Origin: Azolla pinnata
Lineage: Eukaryota > Streptophyta > Polypodiopsida > Salviniales > Salviniaceae
Assembly (NCBI GenBank): GCA_037176905.1
Contig: JBBBWG010022890.1
Coordinates: forward strand, 1-64,000
DNA length: 64,000 nt
Direction of reading: 5' to 3'
Shown: piece by piece, positions 34,901-45,270 of the stretch
Layout: every line of letters begins with the position of its first letter
Position numbering within the stretch: position 1 is the stretch's first letter
Notes under the pieces: model-generated
Told to the model about the DNA's origin: nothing
The model's database searches: none
Seen by the model: only the letters and a program-made list of their open reading frames with translations
Made by a program: the position numbers and the translations under genes

Positions 34901-37900
34901 GATATTTGTAGGCATCATACTTTTTGCAACGTCAATTACAAATAAGTACACAATTAGATGAGACTGAGAGACGGATACGCGGTGAAACAACATCCAATGA
35001 ACAATTGAAGCAATTTAAAGAGGCTAGGTCCGTTTACAAGGGCGATTTGACTGACATTGTGCGGCAAAGTACATGGTTGATTCTTCATTGCCAACATCTT
35101 ACCATCTTTGATTTTTGAACTGCTAATTCAACAATCCTCAAGGCATTTTAATGGTTTTTTTGGTCAGGTACAAAGTCTTGCTCTTTACCAAATGGAAACA
35201 GAGGGGCATGTTTGCCACATGCATGTGGATCGTTCAGTTGCTGATAATGCTCAGTAATAAGGATCCATTATTCAGCTTTGTTCCAGAGTACTATATCGAA
35301 ACTCTGGTTAGTAAATTTGCTTTAAGAAATCTTTATCTTAACCAGTGTGGACTGAATGTGCATAGTGTGTGCACTAATAGTACTTCCTTAGGATGCAATA
35401 CATTTTACTGCAATAACTAGAGCTTATATTTCCAAACTATCCTAGGAATTTATTGGAATTAATCGAAATTAGAGTATCTATTTAGTGTTCTGATGAAAAT
35501 CAATCTTTATTATCATTCTGACCCTTGTTTATTTTACTGGAGGATAATACTTATCATCTGTGATCATGTGTGGAGACAGGCTAACATGGATGCACTGTAA
35601 ATGTGTTATGTTGCCAATTAATTTAAAACGTTTTCTGAAATTTATGGTTTTGTTTTTACTGAACTCCCATTATTATCTTGATAGCTGGACTGTTTTCATG
35701 CATTACGGCGGAGTGACCCTTTGTTTGTTTCTCCAACAGCCCTTTTGCAGCAAGGTCTCTCTCCTCTTGTAAGTTGTTTACACCAATGGGAGAAAGTTAT
35801 CTAATTTCTAGAACTCATATTAGTGATAAGACATGTTCCTTATTTTCTGTTGCCATGCTGCATAAGAGAATCCATTAAAAGACTCGGTTCTTGTGGAAGG
35901 GAATGGCTGAGCGAAACATGTTTAACAAGAGGTGCTTTTGAAAACCTTGCAAGCATTGGCATCAGATGGAATTAGAGTCTTTCCATGTGATCGGTAAAAG
36001 AAACGCAGCTCCAGGGCATACCATGCAACCATATCACCTTGTTAATTCCATGTCGCATGCCTCGTTATTTCTATCCCAGATGGGGAACCATTTTTCAGTT
36101 GAGTTTCTTGATGGACACGAATATGAGGTTGAAGCTTTTTGTACTTCAAGATCATGCATAACAAGTCCCACAACCTCATAGATTAATTTAGAGACGAATT
36201 AGTGATCCAGCATGGGAAAACAGGATAGATCGATCCATATATATATTAGGCCTGGAAATGTACAAGCGATTTCGGGGCTGATCTCCTGTTGCAGGCTATT
36301 TTTACAATTTTATCTGCTATAATGCCAAGTGATAAGTGTCATGAACAACGCGAGTTTAATAGACTGCTAGACAAATTAAGAGTGGTATCCTTCTATGTGA
36401 GTTTTATTAAACTTTGTTGCTTGTCTTTATTCCTATTATAAGCATAAATATTTGGAATTCACTTTCTCTGTCTCCATATTTTACTTTTACTACGGGTTAC
36501 TTTCTCTACATGCAGATTACTTTCCTGGTGACACATTTCAATGATACAAGGATAGCAAACTTGGATATACGAGATGCCCTCCTTCAGTCTATTTCAGTTT
36601 TAGTGCAGTACAAGGAGCACGTCGTCGCATTTGAATCAAATTCTGCTGCCACTAGCATCATGCCAGCTGCATTATTATCATCATTTGATAACAGATTTTG
36701 GATTCCAGTTACAAATATACTATTGAGGCTGTGTAAAGGAACCGGATTTGGGTGCTCAAAATCATCTGCACACGGGGAATCGTGTTCTGTGTTTTTTCAA
36801 GTAATTTAACACAACTCCCATTTTCATTTTACAATTTACGTGTGCCATATATATGGTGAGCAATAATTTTCTTCGCAAATTACCTGCCAGAATCTGTTAA
36901 AAGAGAAATGTATGGGGGATGAGAAATTGTTCTCTTCTTTCCTTAATCGTCTCTTCAATACCCTCAATTGGACTATTACAGAGTTCTCAGTTTCAATAAG
37001 GGACATGAGAGAGCAAAGTGATCGGCATCAGGTACCTTGCTCAAGTATTAAGCTCTTAAGAATCATATGTCGTTACATGCATTATAACTCTGTTATCACT
37101 TTCTTAGGCGGTTCCGTGCAAATGACATTTTTTCTTTGGCCACTCACATTATGGAATTAATATATGTAGCTCTTCTCGTAGTTAGCCGTCTTGGGATTTT
37201 TATGGTATTTTAGACATAGATTTTTCTTTCTATTTTTCTCATTCTTACTTCTGGGGCTAGATCTCTTAGCATGTATGGTATTGTTATAAAGATGTTGATG
37301 CATTTTTCTTTCTCACTATCGTTTTCATATTTAGTCAGGAAGGTGGGACATGTTTCCCATAATCTGGAAAAGCAAATGACTGCGCTTTTGTACCTTTTTA
37401 TTCTTCCTCCTCAGTATCATGACTTTTTTGTGTTTGCGTTTGGCTTTTTACTAAACAGGATAATGCACTAGATAAAGAAATAAGATTTGAACTCAACTTT
37501 GATGAATTATGGCATCTTTCAGCAGGTTACGGATTTGCAACAGAGAAAATGTTCCATCATGTTTGAACTTTCCTGCAACTTGGAAAGAGTTCTGGAGTTT
37601 TTCACTCGAGAGCTTCCAGCAGCATTCCTATGTGGTCCGGAAATAAACCTTGTAAGACTTTGCGAGTTGATGATGTTTGTCTTGAGCCATACTGCATCAA
37701 TAGATGATGCGATTTTCTTCGAAAGGCAAGTGGAAAATCATATTTTCAATCAAGCATTTAACAATAAAAAGTTGAATAATAATTGATGAATCAATACATT
37801 CTTGTAAATGGGTCTCTTGATATCAGAAAACTGCCAATAGCACAAGTTTAGAAGTTCGAAGTTCTTATTCTTTCAATTCACTTAGTCAATACAGGAATTC

Positions 37901-38797
37901 CCTCAGGAAGGTAAATAAAGCATTGATTCTGGCCCCTATTGTTGGTATGGCTCTTAATCTTTCCACAACTCAAGTGTCAAATCAGCATCCAAGACATGAT
38001 TTGGCATTGACATTACTCAAGACTGGTGTTAAGGCAGAAGCGGCAAGTAATTTTGAAAGTCTTCTGAATGTCAACTGGGTAAGAAATTCAAGTGTAGGTT
38101 GCACATTTTTATTGTTAGACTTCCAGAATGCAAATATAGAAGCATAGTTTCATATTGTTGATTTTGACATCAATTTAGCAATACATTTTTACATGTGCAT
38201 TTTATCTAATGCACAGGCTATGACATTTAAAGGGGATCCTTCACTTGCAAGGTTGCCCAATCTGCAAGGATTCGTAGCTAAACTGAAGGATATTGCAGCT
38301 GCTAATGAAAGGGAGCATGAAGATGATTTTTTTGCTACAATATATGACTATGATCACGGTAAGGATTTCCTGTAAACAAAAACTAGTGCCATTGAAGAGG
38401 ATTGAAATGCTTCATGTAAAACCAAACCAGTTGCAAGTTAATCAACAATAGTAATTATAAAAGCTCAAAAGTTTGTTAAAGCGCAGTAGTGCAGGGTAAA
38501 AGTAGTGGAAGAACAAGAGAATTTGTTTGTTGCACAGGTAACTGCAGTGGAGATGAGAGTGAAGAGATTTGCAGCATTTGTTGCACATGTGAAATAAATA
38601 CGGTATTTTCACCATGCAACCACAGGTCTTGCTCGCGTTGCATCTCAAGGCATCTTCTCAACAATCAACGATGCTTCTTTTGCAATGCAACAATTGGAGA
38701 CTTGTATTCTCTGTCAGCAGCACATTCTCCTAGAGACCATGATGAAGTTATACATGTGGGTCAAAGCAGTCCATTGATGAAGATGGGCTCCTCATAA
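31965..38797 (+). CDS. RKP: RKP/KPC1-type SPRY-RING E3 ubiquitin ligase
   Basis: Eleven exons, 1,334 residues: 31965-33518, 33634-34485, 34912-35075, 35168-35306, 35685-35768, 36516-36800, 36891-37031, 37526-37725, 37895-38078, 38217-38358, 38538-38797. The intron after exon 8 is GC-AG (GAAAG/GCAAGT). Residues about 135-285 are a SPRY domain (ANARVSRGKWMYEV, TSGIQQIGWATQ, GDVIGCFINLEEAEVSFSRNG, YYPAISLSQGERCDLNFG). The middle matches the helical KPC1/RKP core (KWKQRGMFATCMWIVQLL, FVVTHFND-type, AALLSSFDNRFWIPVTNI). A C-terminal RING lies at about 1259-1297 (CSICCTC, PCNHRSCSRC, QRCFFC). Arabidopsis RKP, the KPC1 orthologue, promotes turnover of the CDK inhibitor KRP1; the role here is inferred. 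Exon 8 has a tandem CAGCAG acceptor. Confidence 0.95.
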
Positions 38798-39601
38798 TCA
38801 CACTTCACATTTTCTTACTATTGTCTGTATATATATATACATATAACACATGCACACATAAAATCTATGTCTATATATCTCCCTCAATATAATATATACG
38901 CATTGCAGTTCATGTGCTATACTCCTTTGTCATCAAGTGTATGCATTTCAGTGGACTCAGCTACCATTGTGACTTTTCAAGCCAGGATGTCACATCTCTT
39001 ATTATACAATTTGCTTTTTTGTGCTGACCTCGTGTCTAAACTGAATTGCAATAGTATAATTATTCTTGAACTTCAATGAGAGTCTATGGATTGTTTCTTT
39101 TGCACTTGTGTGAGAACTGGAGAATTCTTCCTAGAGTTTCGGGTGCATTTTGAGCATCGTTGTAAACTTCTTATGCCTGAGAAAAGCATTTTTAGGTTTG
39201 ATACTGTGATGTTCTTCAATTGCAGAGCTGAACACAATGAACATAATAAGGTTCTTTGAAGGGGTTCCTCAATTTTTGCAGTGAAGTTTTGAGCGTAAGA
39301 ACGTACCTGTTAATTTTGGGTCACCTGCAGTGAGTTTCACCAGTTTGCTGAAATGATCATGTCTCTGTACTGTTTGTTATTAACACCAAATCATAGTGTT
39401 TGACATAAAAAGCTTTCTAGCACAATGCATTTTTACAGACATTGTTGGAAATCGACTGGGGGCCGAAGGGATATAAATATGGCTTTTATGACACGCTTCA
39501 GATGCGCAAAAGAATACAATGGCAACGAATTGTTTGTTGGTTGCATCACTCCTCTTGTTTAAAAAAAAAAAAAAAAGTCAATACTTAGTTGTTTTTGTAA
39601 C
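38798..39601. other. Convergent 3' regions between RKP and KDSR
   Basis: RKP (+) and the reductase (-) converge here, so both 3' UTRs lie in this 0.8 kb. A TATATA/CACA microsatellite (38829-38860) and a poly-A run (about 39560-39575) are present. No gene is seen. Confidence 0.55.
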
Positions 39602-41989
39602 CTAATTTGTTGAATTCAGCTTCGAATTGGAGTGTAACTTGAGGTTTTCTTCTAACTGGAGCTTCAAGATGCCCTTCACTTGATGGAACCAAACGAAGCT
39701 ATATATCCTCATCGGCACAAGTAGCAAGAGCTCAATTAAAGCCCTTGTTATTGATGTCGGCGGTATGCAACCTCGCGATAAGACTCCCAGCATGAAGGCA
39801 TTGTGACTGGTTGTGATCAACAAATCGCCTCTTTTCACTCCTTCAATGGTTTGGTTTGCTACATTGTCGGGCGATTCAGCATGATCTTTATCATATAAAG
39901 ACACTTTCTTTATGAGTTCGCTGCTTTCAGTTGCCTTGTCCACTGCATTTCGTCCATCAAGGGAAAAAGAAAGGAAAAGAAAACCAAATCATCTCTCTCC
40001 TCTGATCACATTCATAAGTTGTGTCATGCATAACAAACCCGATTCTCATCATCATCCGCTAAAATTTTGTGTTTTACCTTTCTTTAGCATCGGTGTGGTA
40101 GTAAAGCCGGGGCATGCTAGGCTGACAGGGATCCTGTATGGAAGCAACTCGATCCTCAAGTAGTCAGTGAGCCCTTTCAAAGCAAACTTTGTCGCCGAGT
40201 AGATGTTAGCCTCATTCATGAAAGCCTGCGAAATCGCCGCCGAGATCAGTCACAATGCATTTGTCGTCAGTGTTGAGAGCGTCTAAAGTTCTGAACCACA
40301 TTTTAAAGAAGTGAAATCCAGATGAGAAGAGAGAGAGAGAGAGAGAGAGAGAGGTATGTAATGCTGCTCACCAAGCTAGCCATGGAGCCCATGATGAGTA
40401 TAGATGAAGGGTTTTGGAAGCTTCTCGACTTCATCAGGGGTAAAGCAGCATGCAGAGTGTAGACACATCCGAGGAGGTTTGTTTTCGTGGTGTGCTCCAG
40501 ATCTTCGACGCTCACATTTTCGATCTGCCCCACGGAGAGAGTCCCAGCATTGCACACTAGCACATCGATCGGTCTCCAATCGAAGCTCTCCTTCACGACC
40601 TTTGCTATCGATGACGCGTCGCTCACATCTCCTGCCTGAAGAGATCAAAGCATTTTGCATACAGCATTTTGCTCGCCAAAGAGGATCGAAAACATATGCT
40701 AGTTTAAACCCTAAACAGATGTTATAGTTTAAACTATAACATCTGCTCATATACATCTCCTGCCTGAAGAGATGAAAGCATTTTGCAAACAGCATTTTGC
40801 TCGCCAAAGAGGATCAAAAACATATGCTAGTTTAAACCCTAAACAGATGTCATAGTTCAAACGATAACATCTGCTCACATACATCTCCTGCCTGAAGATC
40901 AAAGCATTTTGCATACAGCAGTTTGCTCACCAAAGAGGATCAAAAACAGTAGAAAAAAAAAAAGAGGGGGTGGGGGGGCGACCTAACTAACAGATGATAT
41001 AGCTTGAACCCCAAACCCTAGCTCACAAATCTTCTAGCTTAAACCCTTAACCCTAACTAACTAGCACATGTTATAGTTTAAACCCTCAACCCTAATTAAC
41101 TAGCACATGTTATAGTTTAAACCCTCAACCCTAACTAGCAGGTGCTAGAGTTTAAACTCTCAACCCTAAACCCAAACTAGCAACCTTACATAGCTTAACC
41201 CCTGAAACCCTAGCTAACAAATGGTCTAGCTTAAACCCTAACTAACAGATGTTAAAGCTTCAACCCTGAACCCTAGCTGACAAATGTTCTCGCTTCAACC
41301 CTAAACCCTAACTAGCAGATGTTATAGCTTAAACTCTAGACCCTACCAAACACATGTAGCTTAAACCCTAAAAAACCCCAGCTAACAAAAGTTCTCGCTT
41401 AACCCCTAAACCCTAACTAACAGAGATGTTCTAGCTTAAACCCTAAACCCTACCAAACACAGTAGCTTCAAGTAAAACCCTAAACCCTGACACGCGAGGA
41501 ATCGTAGATCTCGGCAAGTACACTACAGCAAGCATCTGTGTTTAGTCAGGGTCAGAGATGCTAACAGACTGATGCCGGAGGCACTGGATAGGCTAAGGGC
41601 AAGCTAGGGCATCAGGGTATCCAGCACACATGGAAGGGATGTAGCAGGTAAACCCTAAACCCGAAACCCCGAAACCCTAATGCAGGAGCATGGCGTACCT
41701 TGATGAGGATGTGGGCGGGAGGGACGGCCATGGCGCGGACGAGGGAGTCGCGAGCTTGGAGGAGGCGAGAGTGCGTGCGGCCGACGAGAGTGACGAAGGC
41801 GCCCTCGGCGAGGCATCGCTTGGCGAGCGAGAAGCCTATTCCGCTCGATCCGCCGGTTATGAGCACATGCTTCCCTGCGAGCGAGCGGATGTGGTAGCCA
41901 GGCCCGCGCCAGATCAGGAGGGCGGATCCCAGGGCAGCAATCGCCATGGCAGCAGCAGCCGTAATGAGGATGATGAAGAGGAGGAGCAT
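39602..41989 (-). CDS. TSC10: 3-ketodihydrosphingosine reductase (TSC10/KDSR type)
   Basis: Four exons on the minus strand: 41989-41699, 40635-40372, 40225-40078 and 39942-39602; 347 residues. The enzyme reduces 3-ketosphinganine to sphinganine with NADPH on the ER membrane, the second step of sphingolipid synthesis. Residues 1-27 form a membrane anchor (MLLLFIILITAAAAMAIAAL). The short-chain dehydrogenase fold shows HVLITGGSSGIG (TGGSSGIG 45-52), the PIDVLVCNAG segment, MGSMASL and the YxxxK pair (NIYSATKFAL, Tyr194/Lys198). The C-terminus has a second hydrophobic stretch (LIELLLLVPMRIYSFVWF), as in TSC10. The ATG at 41989 is the first in frame; a repeat-coded extension upstream has no ATG. 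A five-codon upstream ORF begins at 42123. Intron 1 is built almost entirely of tandem and telomere-like repeats. Confidence 0.93.
40323..40353. repeat. GA dinucleotide tract in KDSR intron 2
   Basis: About 14 GA units lie in the intron 40226-40371, which on the coding strand makes a CT run soon after the 5' splice site. Confidence 0.9.
40626..40965. repeat. 128-bp tandem repeat carrying copies of the KDSR exon 2 acceptor
   Basis: CATCTCCTGCCTGAAG occurs at 40626, 40754 and 40882, exactly 128 bp apart. Each unit continues with AAAGCATTTTGCA, ACAGCATTTTGCTCGCCAAA, GAGGATC and, in two units, TTTAAACCCTAAACAGATG. The first copy is the real splice acceptor and first ten bases of exon 2 on the minus strand; the two others lie in intron 1. 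The third unit is cut short by a poly-A/G-rich stretch. Confidence 0.92.
40975..41510 (-). repeat. Degenerate CCCTAAA telomere-like array in KDSR intron 1
   Basis: More than fifteen AACCCTAAA / ACCCTAACTA motifs alternate with the phrase CAGATGTTATAGCTT and its variants, with units of roughly 40-65 bp. On the + strand the motifs are in the CCCTAAA sense. The phrase is shared with the 128-bp tandem repeat next to it, so both probably expanded from one source. Confidence 0.85.
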
Positions 41990-42548
41990 CCTCGAAGAAG
42001 AAGAAGCAGAAGCAGCAGCAGACGGAGATGGAGATGGAGATGGAGATGGAGATGGAGATGGAGGAACAGTACACCGAATCTTGCGGCCAACAGAGAATCT
42101 GCTATCTATCTTCTTCCCGACATGGCGGAGCGCAGTTGCAAGAGCCCGATCCCTCCCCTTCACAGCCTAAACCCTAAAACCCTGGAGGTGTGCTCCGTGC
42201 TCCTCTCTCTGTCGCCGCCTTGTCGATGATGATGGCGATGGTGCTGGGACCTCGATTCGATCCGATTCGATTCGATCGAGAGAAGTCGTAGGAAGGAAAG
42301 CGACAGAGAGAGAGAGAGAGAGAAGGTGCAGCTATGGCGAGAAGAGGAGGAGGAGGAGGAGGAGGAGGAGGAGCGGGATATGGCGATTCTTAAGGGATGG
42401 GGTTGGATATGGAGCTTTTATGGCGAGGCGAAGCAGCCTGTTGCTGCAGGAAAACGCCGCAGAGAAGCGCGAGGCAGGGATCGATCGATCGAGAGAGAAA
42501 GCGCATGAATGAAGGCGATCGATCTACCATGAATCCACCTCCTTTGCG

Positions 42549-42585
<37 letters not shown>

Positions 42586-43020
42586 CCTCTCTCTCTCTCT
42601 CTCTCTCTCTGCAGAGCTCCCCGTCTGCATCTTCTGCTGTATTCGTGATACTCTTTTTCTGTCTTCCCGAAGGACATGGCGCCTGCAGAGCTCTTCCTTC
42701 TTTCCTTCTTCCATCTTCTTCCTGCTTCCTTCTTCTTCCTGCTTCCTTCCTTCCTTCCTTCCATCTTCCTGCTTCCTGCTTCCTGCTTCTTCTGCTTCTG
42801 CACAGGTCGCCATCGCCCCCCCCGTCGCCAAGAAGCTTTCTCCTGCGCCGCATCTGCTGCGATCCGCCATGGCGATGGCGATAGTCGATCGATCACGCTC
42901 TTCGTCACCAAGCTCGCCATCGCCATCGCCATCGCTGTCGTTGCAGGGTCATCATAAATGCCATGCCACCTACCCCACCATGCATGCATGCATGCATACA
43001 TACATACATACAGACCCGGA
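41990..43020. other. KDSR upstream region with simple repeats
   Basis: The stretch holds a GGAGAT hexamer array (42022-42062) in the probable leader, AGAG and GGA tracts (42308-42372), two CT tracts (42557-42612), a CTTCCTGCTTCC block (42690-42800) and CATG/CATACA repeats (42980-43012). The CTTCCT block is the complement of the AGGAAGC unit in the ANP32 leader. No gene is supported; the promoter of KDSR should lie here. Confidence 0.6.
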
Positions 43021-43021
43021 A

Positions 43022-43800
43022 CAGTTTAGGGTTTATGGTTTAGGGTTTTAGGGTTTAGGGTTTAGGGTTTAGGGTTTTAAGGTTTAGGGTTCAGGGTTTA
43101 GGGTTTAGGGTTTTAAGGTTNNNNNNNNNNNNNNNNNNNNNNNNNNNNNNNNNNNNNNNNNNNNNNNNNNNNNNNNNNNNNNNNNNNNNNNNNNNNNNNN
43201 NNNNNNNNNNNNNNNNNNNNGGTTTTAGGGTTTAGGGTTTAGGGTTTAGGGTTTTAAGGTTTAGGGTTCAGGGTTTAGGGTTTAGGGTTTTAAGGTTTAA
43301 GGTTTTAGGGTTTAGGGTTTAGGGTTTAGGGTTTTAAGGTTTAGGGTTCAGGGTTTAGGGTTTAGGGTTTTAAGGTTTAGGGTTCAGGGTTTAGGGTTTT
43401 AAGGTTTAGGGTTTTAAGGTTTTAAGGTTTAGGGTTTAGGGTTTAGGGTTTAGGGTTCAGGGTTTATGGTTTAGGGTTTTAGGGTTTAGGGTCTTAAGGT
43501 TTAGGGTTTAGGGTTTAGGGTTTAGGGTTCAGGGTTTATGGTTTAGGGTTTTAGGGTTTAGGGGTTTAAGGTTTAGGGTTCAGGGTTTATGGTTTAGGGT
43601 TTAGGGTTTAGGGTTTTAGGGTTTTAAGGTTCAAGGTTTAGGGTTTTAGGGTTAGGGGTTTAGGGTTTTAGGGTTTAGGGTTTAAGGATTTACGGTTTAG
43701 TGTTTTAGGGTTTTAGGGTGTTAGGGTTTTAGGGTTAGGGTTTTAGGGTTTTAGGGTTTAAGGTTTTAGGGTTTTAAGGTTTGGGTTTTGGGTTTTTTTT
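43022..43800 (+). repeat. TTTAGGG interstitial telomere-like array
   Basis: GGTTTAGGG repeats on the + strand, with frequent TTTTAAGG, TTCAGGG and TTTATGG variants, form a loose higher-order pattern and decay after 43620. The plant telomere unit is TTTAGGG, so this is an interstitial telomeric repeat, interrupted by an assembly gap. The orientation is opposite to the CCCTAAA array in KDSR intron 1. Confidence 0.95.
43121..43220. other. Assembly gap (100 N)
   Basis: Exactly 100 N bases lie inside the TTTAGGG array. The true length of the array is unknown. Confidence 0.98.
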
Positions 43801-45270
43801 AGGGTTCTAGGTCTTTCTAGGGTTTTGGGAACGTAAGTGAAAAATCGGATTGGAGCGAACCACGATCCGTTACGAGCCTCACTATCGTTCCGATGTCTCC
43901 TTTCCGTGCCTAGTTATGTCATGAATTCGTGAGCATTATTCCTTAACGAAGCTGAACCCAGAATTTCGTATCACGAAATCCGAAGCCTGACCGTTACGGT
44001 AATCTACCGTGATCTAAAAGGCTACCTTTCCTAGTGATTATTGGATCAGAAAAAACTTTATGACCTTCTAGAACATCCTATAATATTTTAAGAACATTCT
44101 AGAAATCTCTCGGTTGTTCTGTATAAACCTGTAAATTAAGACATATATATCGCATATCAAAACAGTTTGAATCGACATTAGTCTTCAGCTTCAACCTTGC
44201 CTTGTATTTAACTTCTCATTTATACTCGTTCTATTCTAATAAACCCACTCTTTTATTGTCGATCCATTTTCCTCTCTTCTTTTATTCTCTTATATCTTCC
44301 TTCAATCGTCTAATCTCGTGCTTTGTTCTGATACGTTATGCACTCAGTGGACGCATGTCGGTCAAGCTGTAAATCGTTTGCAAATGGTTTGACCTTCAAT
44401 TCATTCTTGCAGTGTACAAAACCTGTTGGTCGACCAATAATACTCCCTTGTAACAGCTTCAAAAAGTTCCTCCAGATTAAACTTTGTCGGGGTGAGGCTA
44501 GAGCCTGGACCTCGGAATCTAAAGCATACACCCATGCCCCGAAACGACTCATCTCGCAAAGCATCGTCTAGTTACTATTTGAGAAATTGGGGCAGTCTGC
44601 ATCTCATCATTCGAATCATCCTGGATCGTCGTCTTCTGACAAATCCGTTGATCTCATTGGAACATATACTCGAGTTTGGAAACCCCAGAGCGATCGCCTG
44701 AATCTGACAATTTTTGTTCCACCGCAGATAGACCATCCGAACAGTGTCTCGGGGTGGTTTCCGATCGAAGATCCCGAGCTGGCCTCGGCTGCATTTTTTC
44801 AGCAATCGAAAGGTGTGAAACGGTCCAGATCCGATGTTCTTGAACTGCGAAAAAGAACGACCGAAGAAAACGTGACGAGATTCGATGATCACTGCACTAA
44901 TCATCGAATATATGTAAACCCTAAACCGAGGATCATTTGTAGTCGTAGACAGACTGTATACTATACACGAGTACATGTTCCGAGCAATATAGATCGAAGT
45001 ATGTGTGTGCATACGTACCTACGGTTGCGTATACGCATTCGTATACACTCAAACCTGGCCCCTATTTTTTGTTTTGTGCGTGTATGCGCGGCCTACGAAT
45101 ACGTACAAGTGTATACGTATGCGTATTGGCTGCCTCCCCATGCATCGCCTACGAATACGTACATATGTTTACGTACAGATTCGCGTACGTATTCGTATCC
45201 GTATAATTGTTGCTGCTTGTGATTTTAGCTTCTTCTGCGTTTCTTCCTGCACGCGGGGGGGGGGAGATCC
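43801..45270 (+). other. Region upstream of RRP8, no gene recognised
   Basis: From 43801 to about 44300 the sequence is unique and AT-rich, with a TATAAA-like site near 44123. The 211-codon open frame at 44587-45222 has no recognisable domain and ends in a repeat. A microsatellite of ACGTAT/CGTATACG type runs about 45003-45205. A telo-box-like AAACCCTAAA is at about 44917. The RRP8 promoter and leader are probably in the last part. Confidence 0.5.

Noticed and set aside
41990-42163. N-terminal extension of KDSR with a Ser-Pro repeat
   Set aside because: The frame is open but has no ATG before 41989, and the Ser-Pro run is just the GGAGAT hexamer read in one frame.
43801-44330. Possible LTR-like block with a TATAAA site after the telomere-like array
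   Set aside because: No matching termini or target duplication could be found, so no mobile element is called.
44587-45222. 211-codon open frame upstream of RRP8
   Set aside because: No recognisable domain, composition unlike the neighbouring genes, and the last third is an ACGTAT microsatellite.
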